Assembly (NCBI RefSeq): GCF_014191505.1
Contig: NZ_JACHWS010000001.1
Coordinates: 806,001 to 870,000 of the forward strand
Source of the DNA: Hoyosella altamirensis
GTDB lineage: Bacteria; Actinomycetota; Actinomycetes; Mycobacteriales; Mycobacteriaceae
Direction: 5' to 3'
Length of the DNA: 64,000 nucleotides
Below, piece after piece: positions 41,768 through 52,116 of the stretch. The notes beneath the pieces were generated by a model. It saw only the letters and a list, made by a program, of their open reading frames with translations, ran no database searches and was not told where the DNA came from. How positions within the stretch are numbered: the stretch's first letter is position 1; the number at the start of each line of letters is the position of its first letter. The position numbers and the translations under genes are program-made.

Positions 41768-44700
41768 ATGAACAGTCAAGCAACCGGAGATGTGACCGTC
41801 AGTGGCAAGTCCACTGGGCAGTCCACAGCCGTCTGCTCATACTGTGGCGTGGGATGCGGAATCAAACTCGACACCGCGATCAATCCCTCGAGTAAGCAGC
41901 TAGCGATCACGAAGGTGTCGGGCGACAAGAACCACCCGGCGAACTCCGGCCGCCTGTGTACGAAAGGTTCCACGCACGCCGACATGATGGCGGCGCCCGG
42001 ACGGATGACGTCTGCCTACCTGCGCCCGGGCCGGGGCGAGTCGCTTGTCCCCACCGCCCTCGATGCTGCGATCAGCGAGGCTGCGACGCGGCTGCGCCAA
42101 CTGATCGACACGCACGGACCCGACGCGGTCGGGCTGTATGTGTCAGGGCAGATGTCCATCGAGGCGCAGTACCTGGCGAACAAGCTCGCCAAGGGATACT
42201 TGCGGACCGTGCACATCGAGTCGAACTCGAGGCTCTGCATGGCCAGCGCCGGTACCGGCTACAAGCAGTCGCTGGGCGCCGACGGGCCGCCCGGGTCCTA
42301 CGACGACTTCGACCACGCCGACCTCTTCTTTGCTATCGGCGCGAACATGGCGGACTGTCATCCGATTTTGTTCCTGCGAATGGCCGACCGGCTCAAACGC
42401 GGCGCAAAACTGATCGTCGCGGACCCCCGCCGAACCGCGACCGCGCAGAAAGCCGACCTGTTCCTGCAGCTCAAGCCAGGAACCGATCTCGCGCTGCTCA
42501 ACGGGCTGCTGCATCTGCTCGTCGAGAACGGCGACATCGATGAAGAGTTCATCGCCGAGCACACCGACGGCTGGGACGCGATGCCCGAATTCCTCACCGA
42601 CTACACGCCGGACAAGGTGGCAGAAATCACCGGTCTCAGCGAAGCCGACATCCGCACCGCCGCGACCTGGATCGGCGAAGCCGGCAACTGGATGACGCTG
42701 TGGACCATGGGCCTGAACCAGTCCACACACGGCACCTGGAACACCAACGCGATCTGCAATCTCCATCTCGCGACCGGCGCAATCTGCAAGCCCGGCAGCG
42801 GCCCCTTCAGCCTCACCGGCCAGCCCAACGCGATGGGCGGACGCGAAATGGGGTACATGGGGCCTGGACTCCCCGGGCAGCGCGCGGTGTTCAGCGCGGA
42901 CGACCGCACGTTCGTCGAAAAGCAGTGGGGGCTCGATCCCGGCACCATCCGCGACGAAAGCGGAACCGGAACCATCGACATGTTCCGTCAAATGGCAGAC
43001 GGAACCATCAAAGCGGTGTGGATCATCTGCACCAACCCGGTCGCGTCGATCGCGAACCGCAAAACCGTCATCGCCGGGCTGGAGAAAGCCGAACTCGTCA
43101 TCGCCCAGGATGTGTTCACCGAGAACGCGACCAACGCGTACGCCGACATTCTTCTGCCCGCCGCGCTCTGGGTGGAGTCCGACGGGGTGATGGTGAACTC
43201 GGAACGCAACCTCACGCTCGTCCAGAAAGCAGTAGACGCTCCCGGCGACGCTCTGCCCGACTGGCAACTGATCTGCCGCGTTGCTCAGGCGCTGGGCTTC
43301 ACCGACGGATTCCGCTACGCGTCGAGCGAAGACGTCTTCAACGAGATTCGACAGTTCTCGAACCCACAAACCGGCTACGACCTGCGCGGGGCCACCTATG
43401 AACGGTTGCGGGAAACCACGCTGCAATGGCCGTGCCCGCCTGCGGATGGGCATGAGGAAGCGTCTCCCCGCAACCCAATCCGCTACCTCAACGACGGAGT
43501 GAGCCAGCACCTGCACATCACGGAGGATGGGGAACAGCCTCGTCTCGCGTTCGCGACAGCGTCACGCAAAGCGAACTTTTTCCCGCGCCCGCACATGGAT
43601 CCCGCCGAGATGCCCGACGACGATTTCCCCTGGATCCTCAACACGGGGCGACTTCAGCACCAGTGGCACACCATGACGAAGACGGGCAAGGTCGCCAAAC
43701 TGAACGAACTCAACCCGTCACCGTTCATCGAAGTCCACCCGGACGACGCCAAAGCCCACGGCATTGCCAACGGCGACAAAGTGGAGGCTACGTCGCGTCG
43801 CGGACGTGTCGTTCTGCCCGCCGTCGTCACCGATCGTGTGCGCCCCGGCACCAGCTTCGCCCCGTTCCACTGGAACGACGAACACGGCGAATACGTCACC
43901 GTCAACGCGCTCACCAGCGACGCGGTGGACAGCGCGTCACTACAGCCAGAGCTGAAGTTCTGTGCCGTCAGCCTGCGCCGCATCAGCGAGGCCGGGCAGG
44001 ACGCGCCCGCAGCGGAAACGCAGGACAGCAACCGCCCAGCCAGCAGCCTCGCTGAACTCGCAGGCCTCGGATCGCTCACTCCGCCCGCTCCGAACACGGC
44101 GGAGCAGACTTATCTCGCGGGATTCTTCGCCGCGCTCAATGCCGCGCCCGTCGAGGCGGCCACAGTTCCCGTCCTGCCATCCACGGCACCTGTTTCGCCC
44201 ACCGTCCGGTTGTGGATCGACGGTCTGCTCGCGGGCACGTACTCGCGTGTTCCCGGCCCAGCTTCGGGCGGAAATGTGCAGCCCACCGCAGACGCGGACG
44301 ATGAGGCCGTCACCGTTTTGTGGGCCTCGCAGACCGGAAACGCTGAGGACTTCGCGGCGCAGTGCGCCGCTGAACTCGAGAAGAACGGCCACCGTGCGCG
44401 CACGGTCAGCATGGACGAATTCAGCTCCGCGGACCTCGCGAACGTCAGCAAGCTCCTCGTCATCACCAGCACATTCGGTGACGGCGAGCCCCCCGACAAC
44501 GGCTCCAGCTTCTGGGAAGAACTGCAGTCTGATAACGCGCCAGCGCTTGAGGGGCTGCGGTACGCAGTTCTCGCCATGGGGGATTCGAACTACGACAACT
44601 TTTGCGGCCACGGCCGCAACATCGATTCCCGGCTGAAGCAGCTTGGCGCGGCCCCGCTCGTGACGCGCGTGGATTGCGAGCCCGAGTACCACGAAACCGC

Positions 44701-45934
44701 GCAGCAATGGCTGCAGAACATTCTGGCGTCACTCAAGGGCGATGCTGGACCGGACCAGGATGCGCCGGTGCCGGCACCGAAGACGGCCACGAATTCTGCT
44801 GTTGTGCGTGCCGAGCCGTTCACGCGCGACAAGCCCACGCCCGCGCCGCTCGTCACGAACACGCTGCTCAGCCGAACTGGATCAGAGAAGGAAGTCCGCC
44901 AGTTCGGGTTCAGCCTTGCTGACGCTGCCGTGTCCTATCAGGCAGGCGACGCGCTCGGAGTCGTCAGCCGCAACAGCAACGCTCTCATCGGTGAGTGGCT
45001 CGAGGCGACCGGACTGAAATCCGGTCACACCGTCACGATCGATGACAAGGAGATGCCCCTCCACGACGCGCTGCGCAAACACCTCGACATCAGCCGTGTC
45101 ACTCCGGCGCTCCTGAAATTCCTGCATGAACGCAGTGGTGACAAGACCCTCGCCAAGGTGACGCGACCCGGCAACCGGATCGAACTCGACCGATTCCTCT
45201 GGGGTAAGCAGGCCGTTGACGTGATCCGGGAGTTCCCGGTCAGCGCCGATGTCATCGAATGGCTCGATGTGCTGAAGCGGCTGCAGCCGCGGCTGTACTC
45301 GATTTCATCAAGCCCGAAAGTCAGCCCCGACGAGGTCCAGCTCACCGTGTCCGTCGTACGGTACGAGAACGAGTTCGGCCGTGAGCGCGGCGGCGTGTGC
45401 TCCACGTTCCTCGCTGACCGCTGCGCCGACACGACAGTGCCGCTGTACCTGCAGCGGTCTGCACACTTCCGGCCACCGAACGATCCGGACACACCCATGA
45501 TCATGATCGGTCCTGGAACCGGCATCGCGCCGTTTCGCGCTTTCCTGCAGGACCGTCGCGCTGACGGCCACGGTGGAAAGAACTGGCTGTTCTTCGGCGA
45601 GCAGAAGTCCGCGACCGATTTTTACTACCAGGACGAACTCGAAGACATGTTTCGCGACGGCTTTCTTACCAGGCTTGACCTGGCGTTTTCGAGAGACCAG
45701 CGGCAGAAGATTTACGTGCAGGACCGGATGCTCGAACATGGGGCAGAACTATGGCGCTGGATCAACGAGGGCGCCCACATCTACGTGTGCGGTGACGCGT
45801 CACGCATGGCGAAAGACGTGGATGACACCCTCACGACGATCGCGCGCAGCCACGGCCACATGACTGAAGCTGATGCGCTCGCGTTCAAGAAGCGGTTGTC
45901 GACGGAGAAGCGGTACGTGCGCGACGTGTACTGA
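41768..45934 (+). CDS. Assimilatory nitrate reductase fused to CysJ-type flavoprotein reductase
   Basis: A 1388-residue bifunctional enzyme. Residues 1-730 are a NasA-type molybdoenzyme with a 4Fe-4S site (CSYCGVGC at 23-30, plus RLCTKGS), the Mo-ligand Cys in NSRLCMASAG near 158 and a dinucleotide-binding domain (NTGRLQHQWHTMTKTGKVAKLN is the switch region). After a Pro/Ala linker comes a flavodoxin domain from about 848 (VLWASQTGNAEDFAAQCA), then FAD (LYSISSSPK) and NADPH domains (MIGPGTGIAPFRAFLQDRR) as in CysJ. It can draw electrons from NADPH directly to reduce nitrate to nitrite in the cytoplasm. No nitrite reductase or nitrate transporter lies nearby. Confidence 0.93.
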   Translation: MNSQATGDVTVSGKSTGQSTAVCSYCGVGCGIKLDTAINPSSKQLAITKVSGDKNHPANSGRLCTKGSTHADMMAAPGRMTSAYLRPGRGESLVPTALDAAISEAATRLRQLIDTHGPDAVGLYVSGQMSIEAQYLANKLAKGYLRTVHIESNSRLCMASAGTGYKQSLGADGPPGSYDDFDHADLFFAIGANMADCHPILFLRMADRLKRGAKLIVADPRRTATAQKADLFLQLKPGTDLALLNGLLHLLVENGDIDEEFIAEHTDGWDAMPEFLTDYTPDKVAEITGLSEADIRTAATWIGEAGNWMTLWTMGLNQSTHGTWNTNAICNLHLATGAICKPGSGPFSLTGQPNAMGGREMGYMGPGLPGQRAVFSADDRTFVEKQWGLDPGTIRDESGTGTIDMFRQMADGTIKAVWIICTNPVASIANRKTVIAGLEKAELVIAQDVFTENATNAYADILLPAALWVESDGVMVNSERNLTLVQKAVDAPGDALPDWQLICRVAQALGFTDGFRYASSEDVFNEIRQFSNPQTGYDLRGATYERLRETTLQWPCPPADGHEEASPRNPIRYLNDGVSQHLHITEDGEQPRLAFATASRKANFFPRPHMDPAEMPDDDFPWILNTGRLQHQWHTMTKTGKVAKLNELNPSPFIEVHPDDAKAHGIANGDKVEATSRRGRVVLPAVVTDRVRPGTSFAPFHWNDEHGEYVTVNALTSDAVDSASLQPELKFCAVSLRRISEAGQDAPAAETQDSNRPASSLAELAGLGSLTPPAPNTAEQTYLAGFFAALNAAPVEAATVPVLPSTAPVSPTVRLWIDGLLAGTYSRVPGPASGGNVQPTADADDEAVTVLWASQTGNAEDFAAQCAAELEKNGHRARTVSMDEFSSADLANVSKLLVITSTFGDGEPPDNGSSFWEELQSDNAPALEGLRYAVLAMGDSNYDNFCGHGRNIDSRLKQLGAAPLVTRVDCEPEYHETAQQWLQNILASLKGDAGPDQDAPVPAPKTATNSAVVRAEPFTRDKPTPAPLVTNTLLSRTGSEKEVRQFGFSLADAAVSYQAGDALGVVSRNSNALIGEWLEATGLKSGHTVTIDDKEMPLHDALRKHLDISRVTPALLKFLHERSGDKTLAKVTRPGNRIELDRFLWGKQAVDVIREFPVSADVIEWLDVLKRLQPRLYSISSSPKVSPDEVQLTVSVVRYENEFGRERGGVCSTFLADRCADTTVPLYLQRSAHFRPPNDPDTPMIMIGPGTGIAPFRAFLQDRRADGHGGKNWLFFGEQKSATDFYYQDELEDMFRDGFLTRLDLAFSRDQRQKIYVQDRMLEHGAELWRWINEGAHIYVCGDASRMAKDVDDTLTTIARSHGHMTEADALAFKKRLSTEKRYVRDVY

Positions 45935-45953
45935 TCGCGAGGCGCCGTGTCGC

Positions 45954-47147
45954 TCAGGCCACCGCACCCATCCGTGACAGCGCCTCGCGCAGCGTGTCAG
46001 GTGAACACGCGAAGTTCAGCCGCACATGCCCAGCTCCGCCGGTCCCGAACACATGCCCGGAACTCAGCGCGACCCGTGCCTTTTCGAGGAACACTGCAGC
46101 GGGCCCACCGACTTCGCTGAACGTCCGCGGTCCGCTTGGGGACTGTTCGTCAGTGAAGCCGAGGGGACGGCAGTCCAGCCACGCAAGGTAGGTGCCTTCC
46201 GGCTCCCGGTACCCGATGGCCGGCAGGTGTTCGCTGAGCAGCTCACCAAGGAGCGCACGGTTGGCGTTAAGCCCTGCCAGGAGGTCGTCGAGCCATATTT
46301 CGCCGTGGTTGAACGCGGCCGCATGCGCGATGATGCCCACGTGGGACGGCCCGTGGCTCACCTCCTCAGGCATCCGCTGGAGATCCGGCACGGCGTCTTC
46401 TCCCGCGATAGCCAGCGCGGCCTTCAAGCCAGCGAGATTCCAGCCTTTCGACGCTGATATGAGTGAGAACGCATCGCCGGAACCGGGCACACTGAGGTAG
46501 GGCACGAACTGTGCGCCGTCGAGGATGAGCGGGGCGTGAATCTCATCCGCGATCACCCGGACACCGTACCGGCGGGCGAGCTCAGCGACCTGCTCGAGTT
46601 CAGCCCTCGTATGCACCGCCCCGGTGGGGTTGTGCGGATTGCAGAGCACGAACGCCGATCGTCTCGAGTGCATAGTGGCGCTCTGAAATGCACTCTCCAG
46701 ATTTGTCATATCGATCCGGAGATCCGGGCCAAGAGGAGCTTCGAGCACGGAGCGGCCGCTGTGCTCAATAAATGCGTAAAACGGCGCGTAAACCGGACTG
46801 TTCACCACCACCGAGTCGCCCGGTTCCGTGACCAGACGCAGTACCTCGACGATCCCCAGCATCACATCTGGAACGATGGTGCAGCGGTCGGCCGCGACGC
46901 CGTTCCATTGCCAGCGGCGGCGGGCGAAGCCATCGAGCGCTTCGCCGTATACATTTCCCGCCGGGTAACCAGTGTCGCCGATATCGACCGCTTCGCGGAT
47001 CGCCTGCGCCACAGCGGGCGCCAGCGGGGTATCCATTTCGGCGACCCACAGCGGTAAAACATCGGACGGGTGAGTGCGCCACTTGACGCTGGTGCGGGCA
47101 CGCAGTTGATCAAGTGACAGTTCTGTGAGCGGGTTCCTCCGGGGCAC
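45954..47147 (-). CDS. MalY/PatB-type PLP-dependent C-S lyase/aminotransferase
   Basis: A 397-residue fold-type I PLP enzyme. The Schiff-base Lys is in [10 protein letters not shown] near residue 233, the PLP-phosphate and ring contacts are in [19 protein letters not shown] and ADEIHAPL, and the N-terminal [18 protein letters not shown] is typical of PatB/MalY cystathionine beta-lyases. The acetyltransferase stop lies 2 bp upstream of its start, so they are co-transcribed. Confidence 0.92.
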   Translation of the reverse strand: MPRRNPLTELSLDQLRARTSVKWRTHPSDVLPLWVAEMDTPLAPAVAQAIREAVDIGDTGYPAGNVYGEALDGFARRRWQWNGVAADRCTIVPDVMLGIVEVLRLVTEPGDSVVVNSPVYAPFYAFIEHSGRSVLEAPLGPDLRIDMTNLESAFQSATMHSRRSAFVLCNPHNPTGAVHTRAELEQVAELARRYGVRVIADEIHAPLILDGAQFVPYLSVPGSGDAFSLISASKGWNLAGLKAALAIAGEDAVPDLQRMPEEVSHGPSHVGIIAHAAAFNHGEIWLDDLLAGLNANRALLGELLSEHLPAIGYREPEGTYLAWLDCRPLGFTDEQSPSGPRTFSEVGGPAAVFLEKARVALSSGHVFGTGGAGHVRLNFACSPDTLREALSRMGAVA

Positions 47148-47149
47148 TG

Positions 47150-47476
47150 TCAGAGATCGAACTCGGCGCGTCGCTCTTCCGGCACCATAGCGACGTAGTC
47201 AGGGTTTTTGGCCAGGAACTTCTGCACGGCTGGGCAGTAGGGCAGAAGCCGCTGATTCTCATTGCGCGTCGCATCGAGAGCTTCGCGGATCACTTGCATC
47301 GCGAGTCCCCGGCCACCGAACTTGTCCTGGACCTCGGTGTGGACGAAAGCGCGCAACTCGGGTCGCGGACGGTATTCGGTGAACCCAGCCATCTCGTCGC
47401 CCACCCAGATTTCGAAGCGAGTCTGCTCGGTGTTGTGCTTGACCGTGACCACTGCGGTCTCGTTGTCGCTGGCCAT
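47150..47476 (-). CDS. Small GNAT-like N-acetyltransferase (YjdJ type)
   Basis: A 108-residue single-domain acetyltransferase of the GCN5-related_N type. [20 protein letters not shown] holds the acetyl-CoA loop, and [21 protein letters not shown] is the conserved C-terminal signature. Targets unknown. AAGGAAAACT precedes the ATG. It lies 2 bp from the downstream PatB gene and 20 bp from the pirin gene. Confidence 0.9.
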   Translation of the reverse strand: MASDNETAVVTVKHNTEQTRFEIWVGDEMAGFTEYRPRPELRAFVHTEVQDKFGGRGLAMQVIREALDATRNENQRLLPYCPAVQKFLAKNPDYVAMVPEERRAEFDL

Positions 47477-47496
47477 AGTTTTCCTTTCCGGCGCTC

Positions 47497-48228
47497 TCAG
47501 AAGTGCGCGTGCATCTCCCAGATGAGAATCTCAGAATCTTTCCGTGCTGTCAGGGTTTGTCCGCCTCCGTTGGTGATTCGGACGGAATCACCATGGCTGA
47601 GGTTCCCAGTGCTATCCATGTGCACCTCGCCCTCTGCGACGAAGACGTGAACGAACGGACCGGTGGGGGTCGTCACCGACTGACCTGCTGGGATACGGGC
47701 CGCATACAGCGCCGCGTATTTGTTGCTGATGCCAATTCCTGACTCGTCAGCGTGTTTCGCGAGGCCTGATGCGACGATGAACAGTTCACCAGAGTTGATT
47801 TGTGCGGTGAAGTCGGCCTGGTCATAGTGCGGCGCGAGCCCGTTCGTGTCCGGGGCGGCCCACATTTGCACAACGTGAACTTTTTCGCCGTTGCGGGAAA
47901 CGCTGCGCTCAGAGTGACGGATGCCAGTGCCGGCGGTCATACGCTGTGCGGAGCCCGCCGGTATTCGCAACGTGTTGCCCGTCGAATCCTCATGTACTAC
48001 TTCACCGCTCATTACCCACGTGATGATCTCCATGTCCTTGTGCTGGTGCATGTCGAAGCTTTCGCCCGGGGACATGACGTCCTCGTTGTTGACGAGCAGC
48101 ACGCCGTGGCCGTTGCGGTGGAGATCGAAGTTCCCGGCGAACGGGAAAGTATGTTTGCTGACGAGCCACCCCAAGTTGAGGGTTGTGCGCTCGTCAGCGC
48201 GCTTGATCTGAACATCCATTGGGGTCAC
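47497..48228 (-). CDS. Pirin family protein (YhaK-like)
   Basis: A 243-residue bicupin. The N-terminal cupin has the metal-site motif FDMHQHKDMEIITWVMSGEVVHEDS, with further His in GTGIRHSE. Enzymes of this group include quercetinases; bacterial roles are unclear. The GTG start overlaps the stop of the upstream pirin gene by 4 bp, so the two are translationally coupled. Confidence 0.9.
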   Translation of the reverse strand: MTPMDVQIKRADERTTLNLGWLVSKHTFPFAGNFDLHRNGHGVLLVNNEDVMSPGESFDMHQHKDMEIITWVMSGEVVHEDSTGNTLRIPAGSAQRMTAGTGIRHSERSVSRNGEKVHVVQMWAAPDTNGLAPHYDQADFTAQINSGELFIVASGLAKHADESGIGISNKYAALYAARIPAGQSVTTPTGPFVHVFVAEGEVHMDSTGNLSHGDSVRITNGGGQTLTARKDSEILIWEMHAHF

Positions 48229-49196
48229 CGTCCGTGGAACGGGCGCAGCCCATCTGTGGGGATCTGGCCGAAGGCCCCGGACTGGAAATCCTGCAGGGCT
48301 TCGATGATTTCTTGTTTGGTGTTCATGACGAACGGCCCGTACTGGAAAATGGGTTCGCGGATCGGCTTCCCTCCGAGCAGCAGCACTTCCAGCGCAGGCC
48401 GGTGGCTTTCCTGTGCATTCGCCGCGGCGACGGTGATGCGATCACCACGGCCGAGGACAGCGAGTTGTCCCTGCGTGATGGGACGGCCTTCGGCGCCTAC
48501 CGTGCCACTGCCGGAAAGGACGTAGACCAGCGCGTTGAAGGCCGGGTTCCACGGCGCCGAAAGTTGCGCGCCAGGCTGAATTGTGGCGTGTGCGAACGTG
48601 ATCGGTGTGAATGTTGCACCGGGGCCTTCGTGGCCCGCGATGTCACCGGCGATCACGCGCACGAGGGCGCCGCCGTCCGCTGAAGACAGCAGCTTCACCT
48701 GAGCGCCTTCGAGGTTCTGGTAGCGCGGGTTGAGGAACTTATCTTTGCGGGGCAGATTCACCCACAGTTGCACGCCGTGGAATGTGCCGCCGGATTCGAC
48801 GAGTTCAGCCGGTGGCGTCTCGATGTGGAGGATTCCTGAACCGGCGGTCATCCACTGGGTCGCGCCGTTCTCGATTACCCCGCCGCCACCGTGCGAATCC
48901 TGGTGCTGGAAGCGGCCGTCGATCATGTAGGTGACGGTTTCAAAGCCGCGGTGCGGGTGCCAGTCGGTGCCGCGCGGCTCGCCGGGTGCGTACTCGACTT
49001 CACCGAGTTGATCCATGTGGATGAACGGATCGAGGTCGGCGGCGGGAACGCCGGCGAACGCACGGGTGACGGGGAAGCCTTCGCCTTCGTATCCGCGGGG
49101 GCCGGTGGTGACTGCTTTAACGGTACGTTCTGTCTCGGCAGCCTGTGGGCCCGCGATCCGGGGGAGGGTCAGCGTATCGGCGGTTACAGCAGGCAT
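48225..49196 (-). CDS. Pirin family protein
   Basis: A 323-residue pirin with the classical motif DWHPHRGFETVTYMIDGRFQHQDSHG near residue 80 and GSGILHIETPP, holding the His/Glu metal ligands. The C-terminal cupin has PITQGQLAVLGRGD and LLLGGKPIREPIFQYGPFVMNT. AGAGGAG lies 7 bases before the ATG. It is the first gene of the pirin-pirin-acetyltransferase-PatB run. Confidence 0.92.
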   Translation of the reverse strand: MPAVTADTLTLPRIAGPQAAETERTVKAVTTGPRGYEGEGFPVTRAFAGVPAADLDPFIHMDQLGEVEYAPGEPRGTDWHPHRGFETVTYMIDGRFQHQDSHGGGGVIENGATQWMTAGSGILHIETPPAELVESGGTFHGVQLWVNLPRKDKFLNPRYQNLEGAQVKLLSSADGGALVRVIAGDIAGHEGPGATFTPITFAHATIQPGAQLSAPWNPAFNALVYVLSGSGTVGAEGRPITQGQLAVLGRGDRITVAAANAQESHRPALEVLLLGGKPIREPIFQYGPFVMNTKQEIIEALQDFQSGAFGQIPTDGLRPFHGR

Positions 49197-49278
49197 CGGA
49201 TGCTCCTCTCGTGGCTTTCACCCTACCTCAACTGATTGAAAATTAAATCTATTCCAGGCGGTGGGTGTCCACGCGGGA

Positions 49279-49323
49279 ATCGTGAAAGAAATTCCCTCCT
49301 GACGAGGGTAAATCCTTCACGAT
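49279..49323 (-). terminator. Long imperfect stem-loop after the ABC exporter operon
   Basis: Arms at 49279-49298 and 49304-49323 pair at 16 of 20 positions (ATCGTGAA ends, CCCTC/GAGGG core) around a 5-base loop. It starts 10 bp past the permease stop on the - strand, as expected for a terminator; it also lies within the upstream region of the pirin operon. Confidence 0.6.
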
Positions 49324-49332
49324 CCGCTCAGC

Positions 49333-51000
49333 TCAAGCCGAGATGTCGCGCCTCGACCATGCTGACATCCCGGCCCCGGTGAGCACCACCACCGTCGCGC
49401 TCAACACCAGAATCGGAACGAGCGCGAATGGCTCAGCAGGAAGCAGTGGAACCCAGCCGAACGGCGATAGCCGTCCCGCCCAAGAGGGCAGGCCGAGGAG
49501 ATCACCAAATGTGCTGACAATCCCCGCGTACGCCACCATCAGCCACACCAGCGTGCTCAGCCGTGGCAACGCGCCAATCAACGCGACAGCGAGCGCGGCG
49601 ATAAGCCACACCGCGGGGGCATACACGATGCCCGCGACGACTAGCCGGGGAAACAAAGTGAGGTCCCCAGTCCCCAGCGCGGCGGTCAGCCCGAGTCCAC
49701 CCGCGGAGAGGACGAGCAGCGCCGCGCTAGCAGCCATTGTCACGAGGAGATGGGTGCCCAGCCAGCGGTTGCGCGACACACCCGTCGCAAGGATTTGCTC
49801 CAGCCCGCCCGAAGTCTCATCAGACCTGACCCGGCGGATCGACAGCACCGCAAAAGCCGACACAATGATGGCGAGCATCATCACGATGACGGACAGGAAA
49901 GAGTCGATCATCGCTTGCCCGCCCACCGCGCCGATCCAGTCCTCCAAGGTGGTGAGCCCTTCGATGAAGTCCTCAAGTTCGCCAGCCAGCGTTCCGTAGA
50001 AGAGACCGAACGCCGTCAAACCGAACGCCCACCACAGGATGCTCGTCCGCTGCATCCGCCACACGAAACCCAGCGGCGTAGCCAGCAACTTCGACGCTGT
50101 GGGCCGGCCCTTTTTCGGCCGACGCAAACCAGCCGCTACGTCACGCCTGGTGCTGAGCCAGAACGCCGACACCAGCAGTAGCGCGATCAGCGACGCTGAC
50201 AGCAGCAGCGGCCACCACCGATCATCGACATACACGCGCGTCTGCTGCGCCCAGCCGATAGGGGAGAGCCACGAGAGCGCGTTTCCGCCCACCTGGCTCA
50301 TGTCGCCGGCCGCACGAACCAGGTAGCTCGCCGCGAACACGGCCCCCGCAAGTCCGGAAGCAGCCCGCGCATTTTCTGACACCTGCGCCGTCACCGCCGC
50401 CACTGCCGCGAAGACAACACCGATTGATGCCAGCGCGAGCCCGAAGAGGAGCGAACCACCCCACGAGACACCATTGAGCCCCAGTGCTCCCAGACCCAGC
50501 GCGATAAGCAAACCGATCACCAGGTTTGCGCCCGCCGTGACCAGAAGCGCGGCGGCGAGCGGCGCGTGACGGCCCATGACCGTTGCGCGAAGAAGTTCTG
50601 CGGTGCCGTTTTCTTCCTCGGCACGGGTGTGGCGCACCACCATGAGAATGCTCATGATGACGAGGAATATTGCCGTCCAGCTGAGGAATTCAAGAGCCAG
50701 CATCGCGCCGAACGTGTAGTTGTCGAGACCATATCCAGGTCCGGTCATCGCGCGTGTACCTGGGTTGCCGATCAGCGATGCCCGGAGTTGCTGCTCCTCG
50801 AAGCCGGCGTACACACCGGGCAGCATCGCCGCGAAGCCCACCACAAATGTCACGAGTGAGGCGATCCAGATAGGGAGACGTACGCGATCCCGACGCAACA
50901 TGAAGCGTGCCAGGAGCAGCGTGCCTGTCAGCGGACTCTGCTCCACAACACTGTGGGGCGGGTGCAATGTCGCGGGCCTCTCCCCGGCCAGGGTGCTCAT
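49333..51000 (-). CDS. ABC exporter permease (12 TM)
   Basis: A 555-residue membrane protein with two similar halves of about six helices each, of the actinobacterial antibiotic-exporter permease family. Near the N-terminus [22 protein letters not shown] and in the loop after the third helix [26 protein letters not shown] are characteristic; the second half repeats this as [26 protein letters not shown]. Its start overlaps the ATPase stop (ATGA). Substrate unknown. Confidence 0.9.
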   Translation of the reverse strand: MSTLAGERPATLHPPHSVVEQSPLTGTLLLARFMLRRDRVRLPIWIASLVTFVVGFAAMLPGVYAGFEEQQLRASLIGNPGTRAMTGPGYGLDNYTFGAMLALEFLSWTAIFLVIMSILMVVRHTRAEEENGTAELLRATVMGRHAPLAAALLVTAGANLVIGLLIALGLGALGLNGVSWGGSLLFGLALASIGVVFAAVAAVTAQVSENARAASGLAGAVFAASYLVRAAGDMSQVGGNALSWLSPIGWAQQTRVYVDDRWWPLLLSASLIALLLVSAFWLSTRRDVAAGLRRPKKGRPTASKLLATPLGFVWRMQRTSILWWAFGLTAFGLFYGTLAGELEDFIEGLTTLEDWIGAVGGQAMIDSFLSVIVMMLAIIVSAFAVLSIRRVRSDETSGGLEQILATGVSRNRWLGTHLLVTMAASAALLVLSAGGLGLTAALGTGDLTLFPRLVVAGIVYAPAVWLIAALAVALIGALPRLSTLVWLMVAYAGIVSTFGDLLGLPSWAGRLSPFGWVPLLPAEPFALVPILVLSATVVVLTGAGMSAWSRRDISA

Positions 51001-51917
51001 GCGGGGACTTCCTGGGGCTCGGAGCTGACGTCGAGGGAATCGTCGTAGTGGCGCAGAAGAAGCTGCTCCAGTGTCGGCGGGTGGGCCTGCAGCGAACGCA
51101 ACCCTAGGTCAGTCAGGTAGCGCACCGTGGGCTGCAAATACTCGCGCTCCACTTCGAACTGGATCCGGCCGTCCACGGCTCGCACGTCGAAAACCCCGGG
51201 CAGTCCTACGATGTCTGCCGCTGGCATTTCCGTTCGTGCGAGCACCGTGGTGCGCGTGAGATGGCGCATGTCTGTGAGCGTGCCCGTCTCGACGACACGG
51301 CCCTGACGGATGATCGACATTCGGTCAGCCAGCACCTCCACCTGCGCGAGGATGTGGCTTGAGAGCAAGATGGTCTTACCTTCGGCGCGGAGCTCGCGAA
51401 TGTAATCCTGGAAGACGGCTTCCATGAGTGGGTCCAGGCCGCTTGTCGGCTCGTCCAGGAGGAGTAGTTCGGCGTCGCTCGCGAGCGCCGAGACAAGTGC
51501 GACTTTCTGCCGGTTGCCTTTCGAATATGCCCGCGCTTTTTTGGTGGGGTCCAGTCCGAATCGCTGGCACAACTCATCCCGGCGCTTGCGGTCGGCGTCA
51601 CCGCGGAACCGCGACAGCACGTCGATGATTTCGCCGCCAGTGAGGTTCGGCCACAGGGTGACGTCGCCAGGGACATATGCAAGGCGCCGATGCAGCTCGA
51701 CAGCATCGCTCCACGGGTCGAGCCCAAGCACGCTCGCCGAACCGCTGTCCGCGCGCAGCAAGCCCAGAAGGATGCGCAGTGTGGTCGATTTGCCAGCGCC
51801 GTTCGGTCCGAGGAAGCCGTGCACTTCACCTGCCCGGACCTCTAGGTCAAGGGCATCGAGCGCGCGAACTGGTCCGAACGTTTTGGTGAGACCGGAAAGA
51901 AGAATTGCGGGGGCCAT
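50997..51917 (-). CDS. ABC exporter ATPase
   Basis: A 306-residue ATP-binding subunit. Walker A is [11 protein letters not shown] near residue 39, the signature-like [17 protein letters not shown] near 134 and Walker [15 protein letters not shown] near 155. The usual LSGG signature is replaced by YSKGN, as seen in some exporter ATPases. The start at MAPAIL follows TAGTTT by 7 bases with no ribosome site, so a leaderless mRNA is likely. A DosR-like palindrome is centred about 43 bp upstream of this point. Confidence 0.9.
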   Translation of the reverse strand: MAPAILLSGLTKTFGPVRALDALDLEVRAGEVHGFLGPNGAGKSTTLRILLGLLRADSGSASVLGLDPWSDAVELHRRLAYVPGDVTLWPNLTGGEIIDVLSRFRGDADRKRRDELCQRFGLDPTKKARAYSKGNRQKVALVSALASDAELLLLDEPTSGLDPLMEAVFQDYIRELRAEGKTILLSSHILAQVEVLADRMSIIRQGRVVETGTLTDMRHLTRTTVLARTEMPAADIVGLPGVFDVRAVDGRIQFEVEREYLQPTVRYLTDLGLRSLQAHPPTLEQLLLRHYDDSLDVSSEPQEVPA

Positions 51918-51952
51918 GGTAGGAAAACTACGAGTATGCACTCCTCGGCTGT

Positions 51953-51968
51953 AGGGACCTAAGTCCCT
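51953..51968. promoter_or_regulatory. DosR/DevR-like palindrome
   Basis: AGGGAC and GTCCCT flank CTAA. The core GGGACCTAAGTCCC differs from the mycobacterial DosR consensus GGGACTWWAGTCCC at one position. Its centre is about 43 bases before the putative leaderless start of the ABC ATPase on the - strand, the usual place for an activator overlapping the -35 region. Confidence 0.55.
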
Positions 51969-52011
51969 GGCAGGCCCGGCAGAGTGCCCCGATGTAACCC
52001 GAAAAGGCCGA

Positions 52012-52099
52012 TTTAGCGTTTCGCTAAAACCGCCTGCGCGGCCACGGGTCCTTCGCCTGCGGCATACGAGCACAAAGACTCTGTTCGTCGCCGACGAAC
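52012..52099. promoter_or_regulatory. Two 17-bp palindromes in a divergent promoter region
   Basis: TTTAGCG/CGCTAAA around TTT (52012-52028) and GTTCGTC/GACGAAC around GCC (52083-52099) are both perfect 7-bp palindromes with 3-base centres. They differ in sequence, so probably serve different regulators, or one could be a short stem-loop. The second ends 17 bp before the ATG at 52117. Confidence 0.45.
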
Positions 52100-52116
52100 A
52101 CCACCACGATGAGGCC

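Noticed and set aside
42143-43516. 457-codon open frame on the - strand
   Set aside because: Lies wholly opposite the nitrate reductase domain, whose motifs are intact; high-GC third positions keep the antisense frame open.
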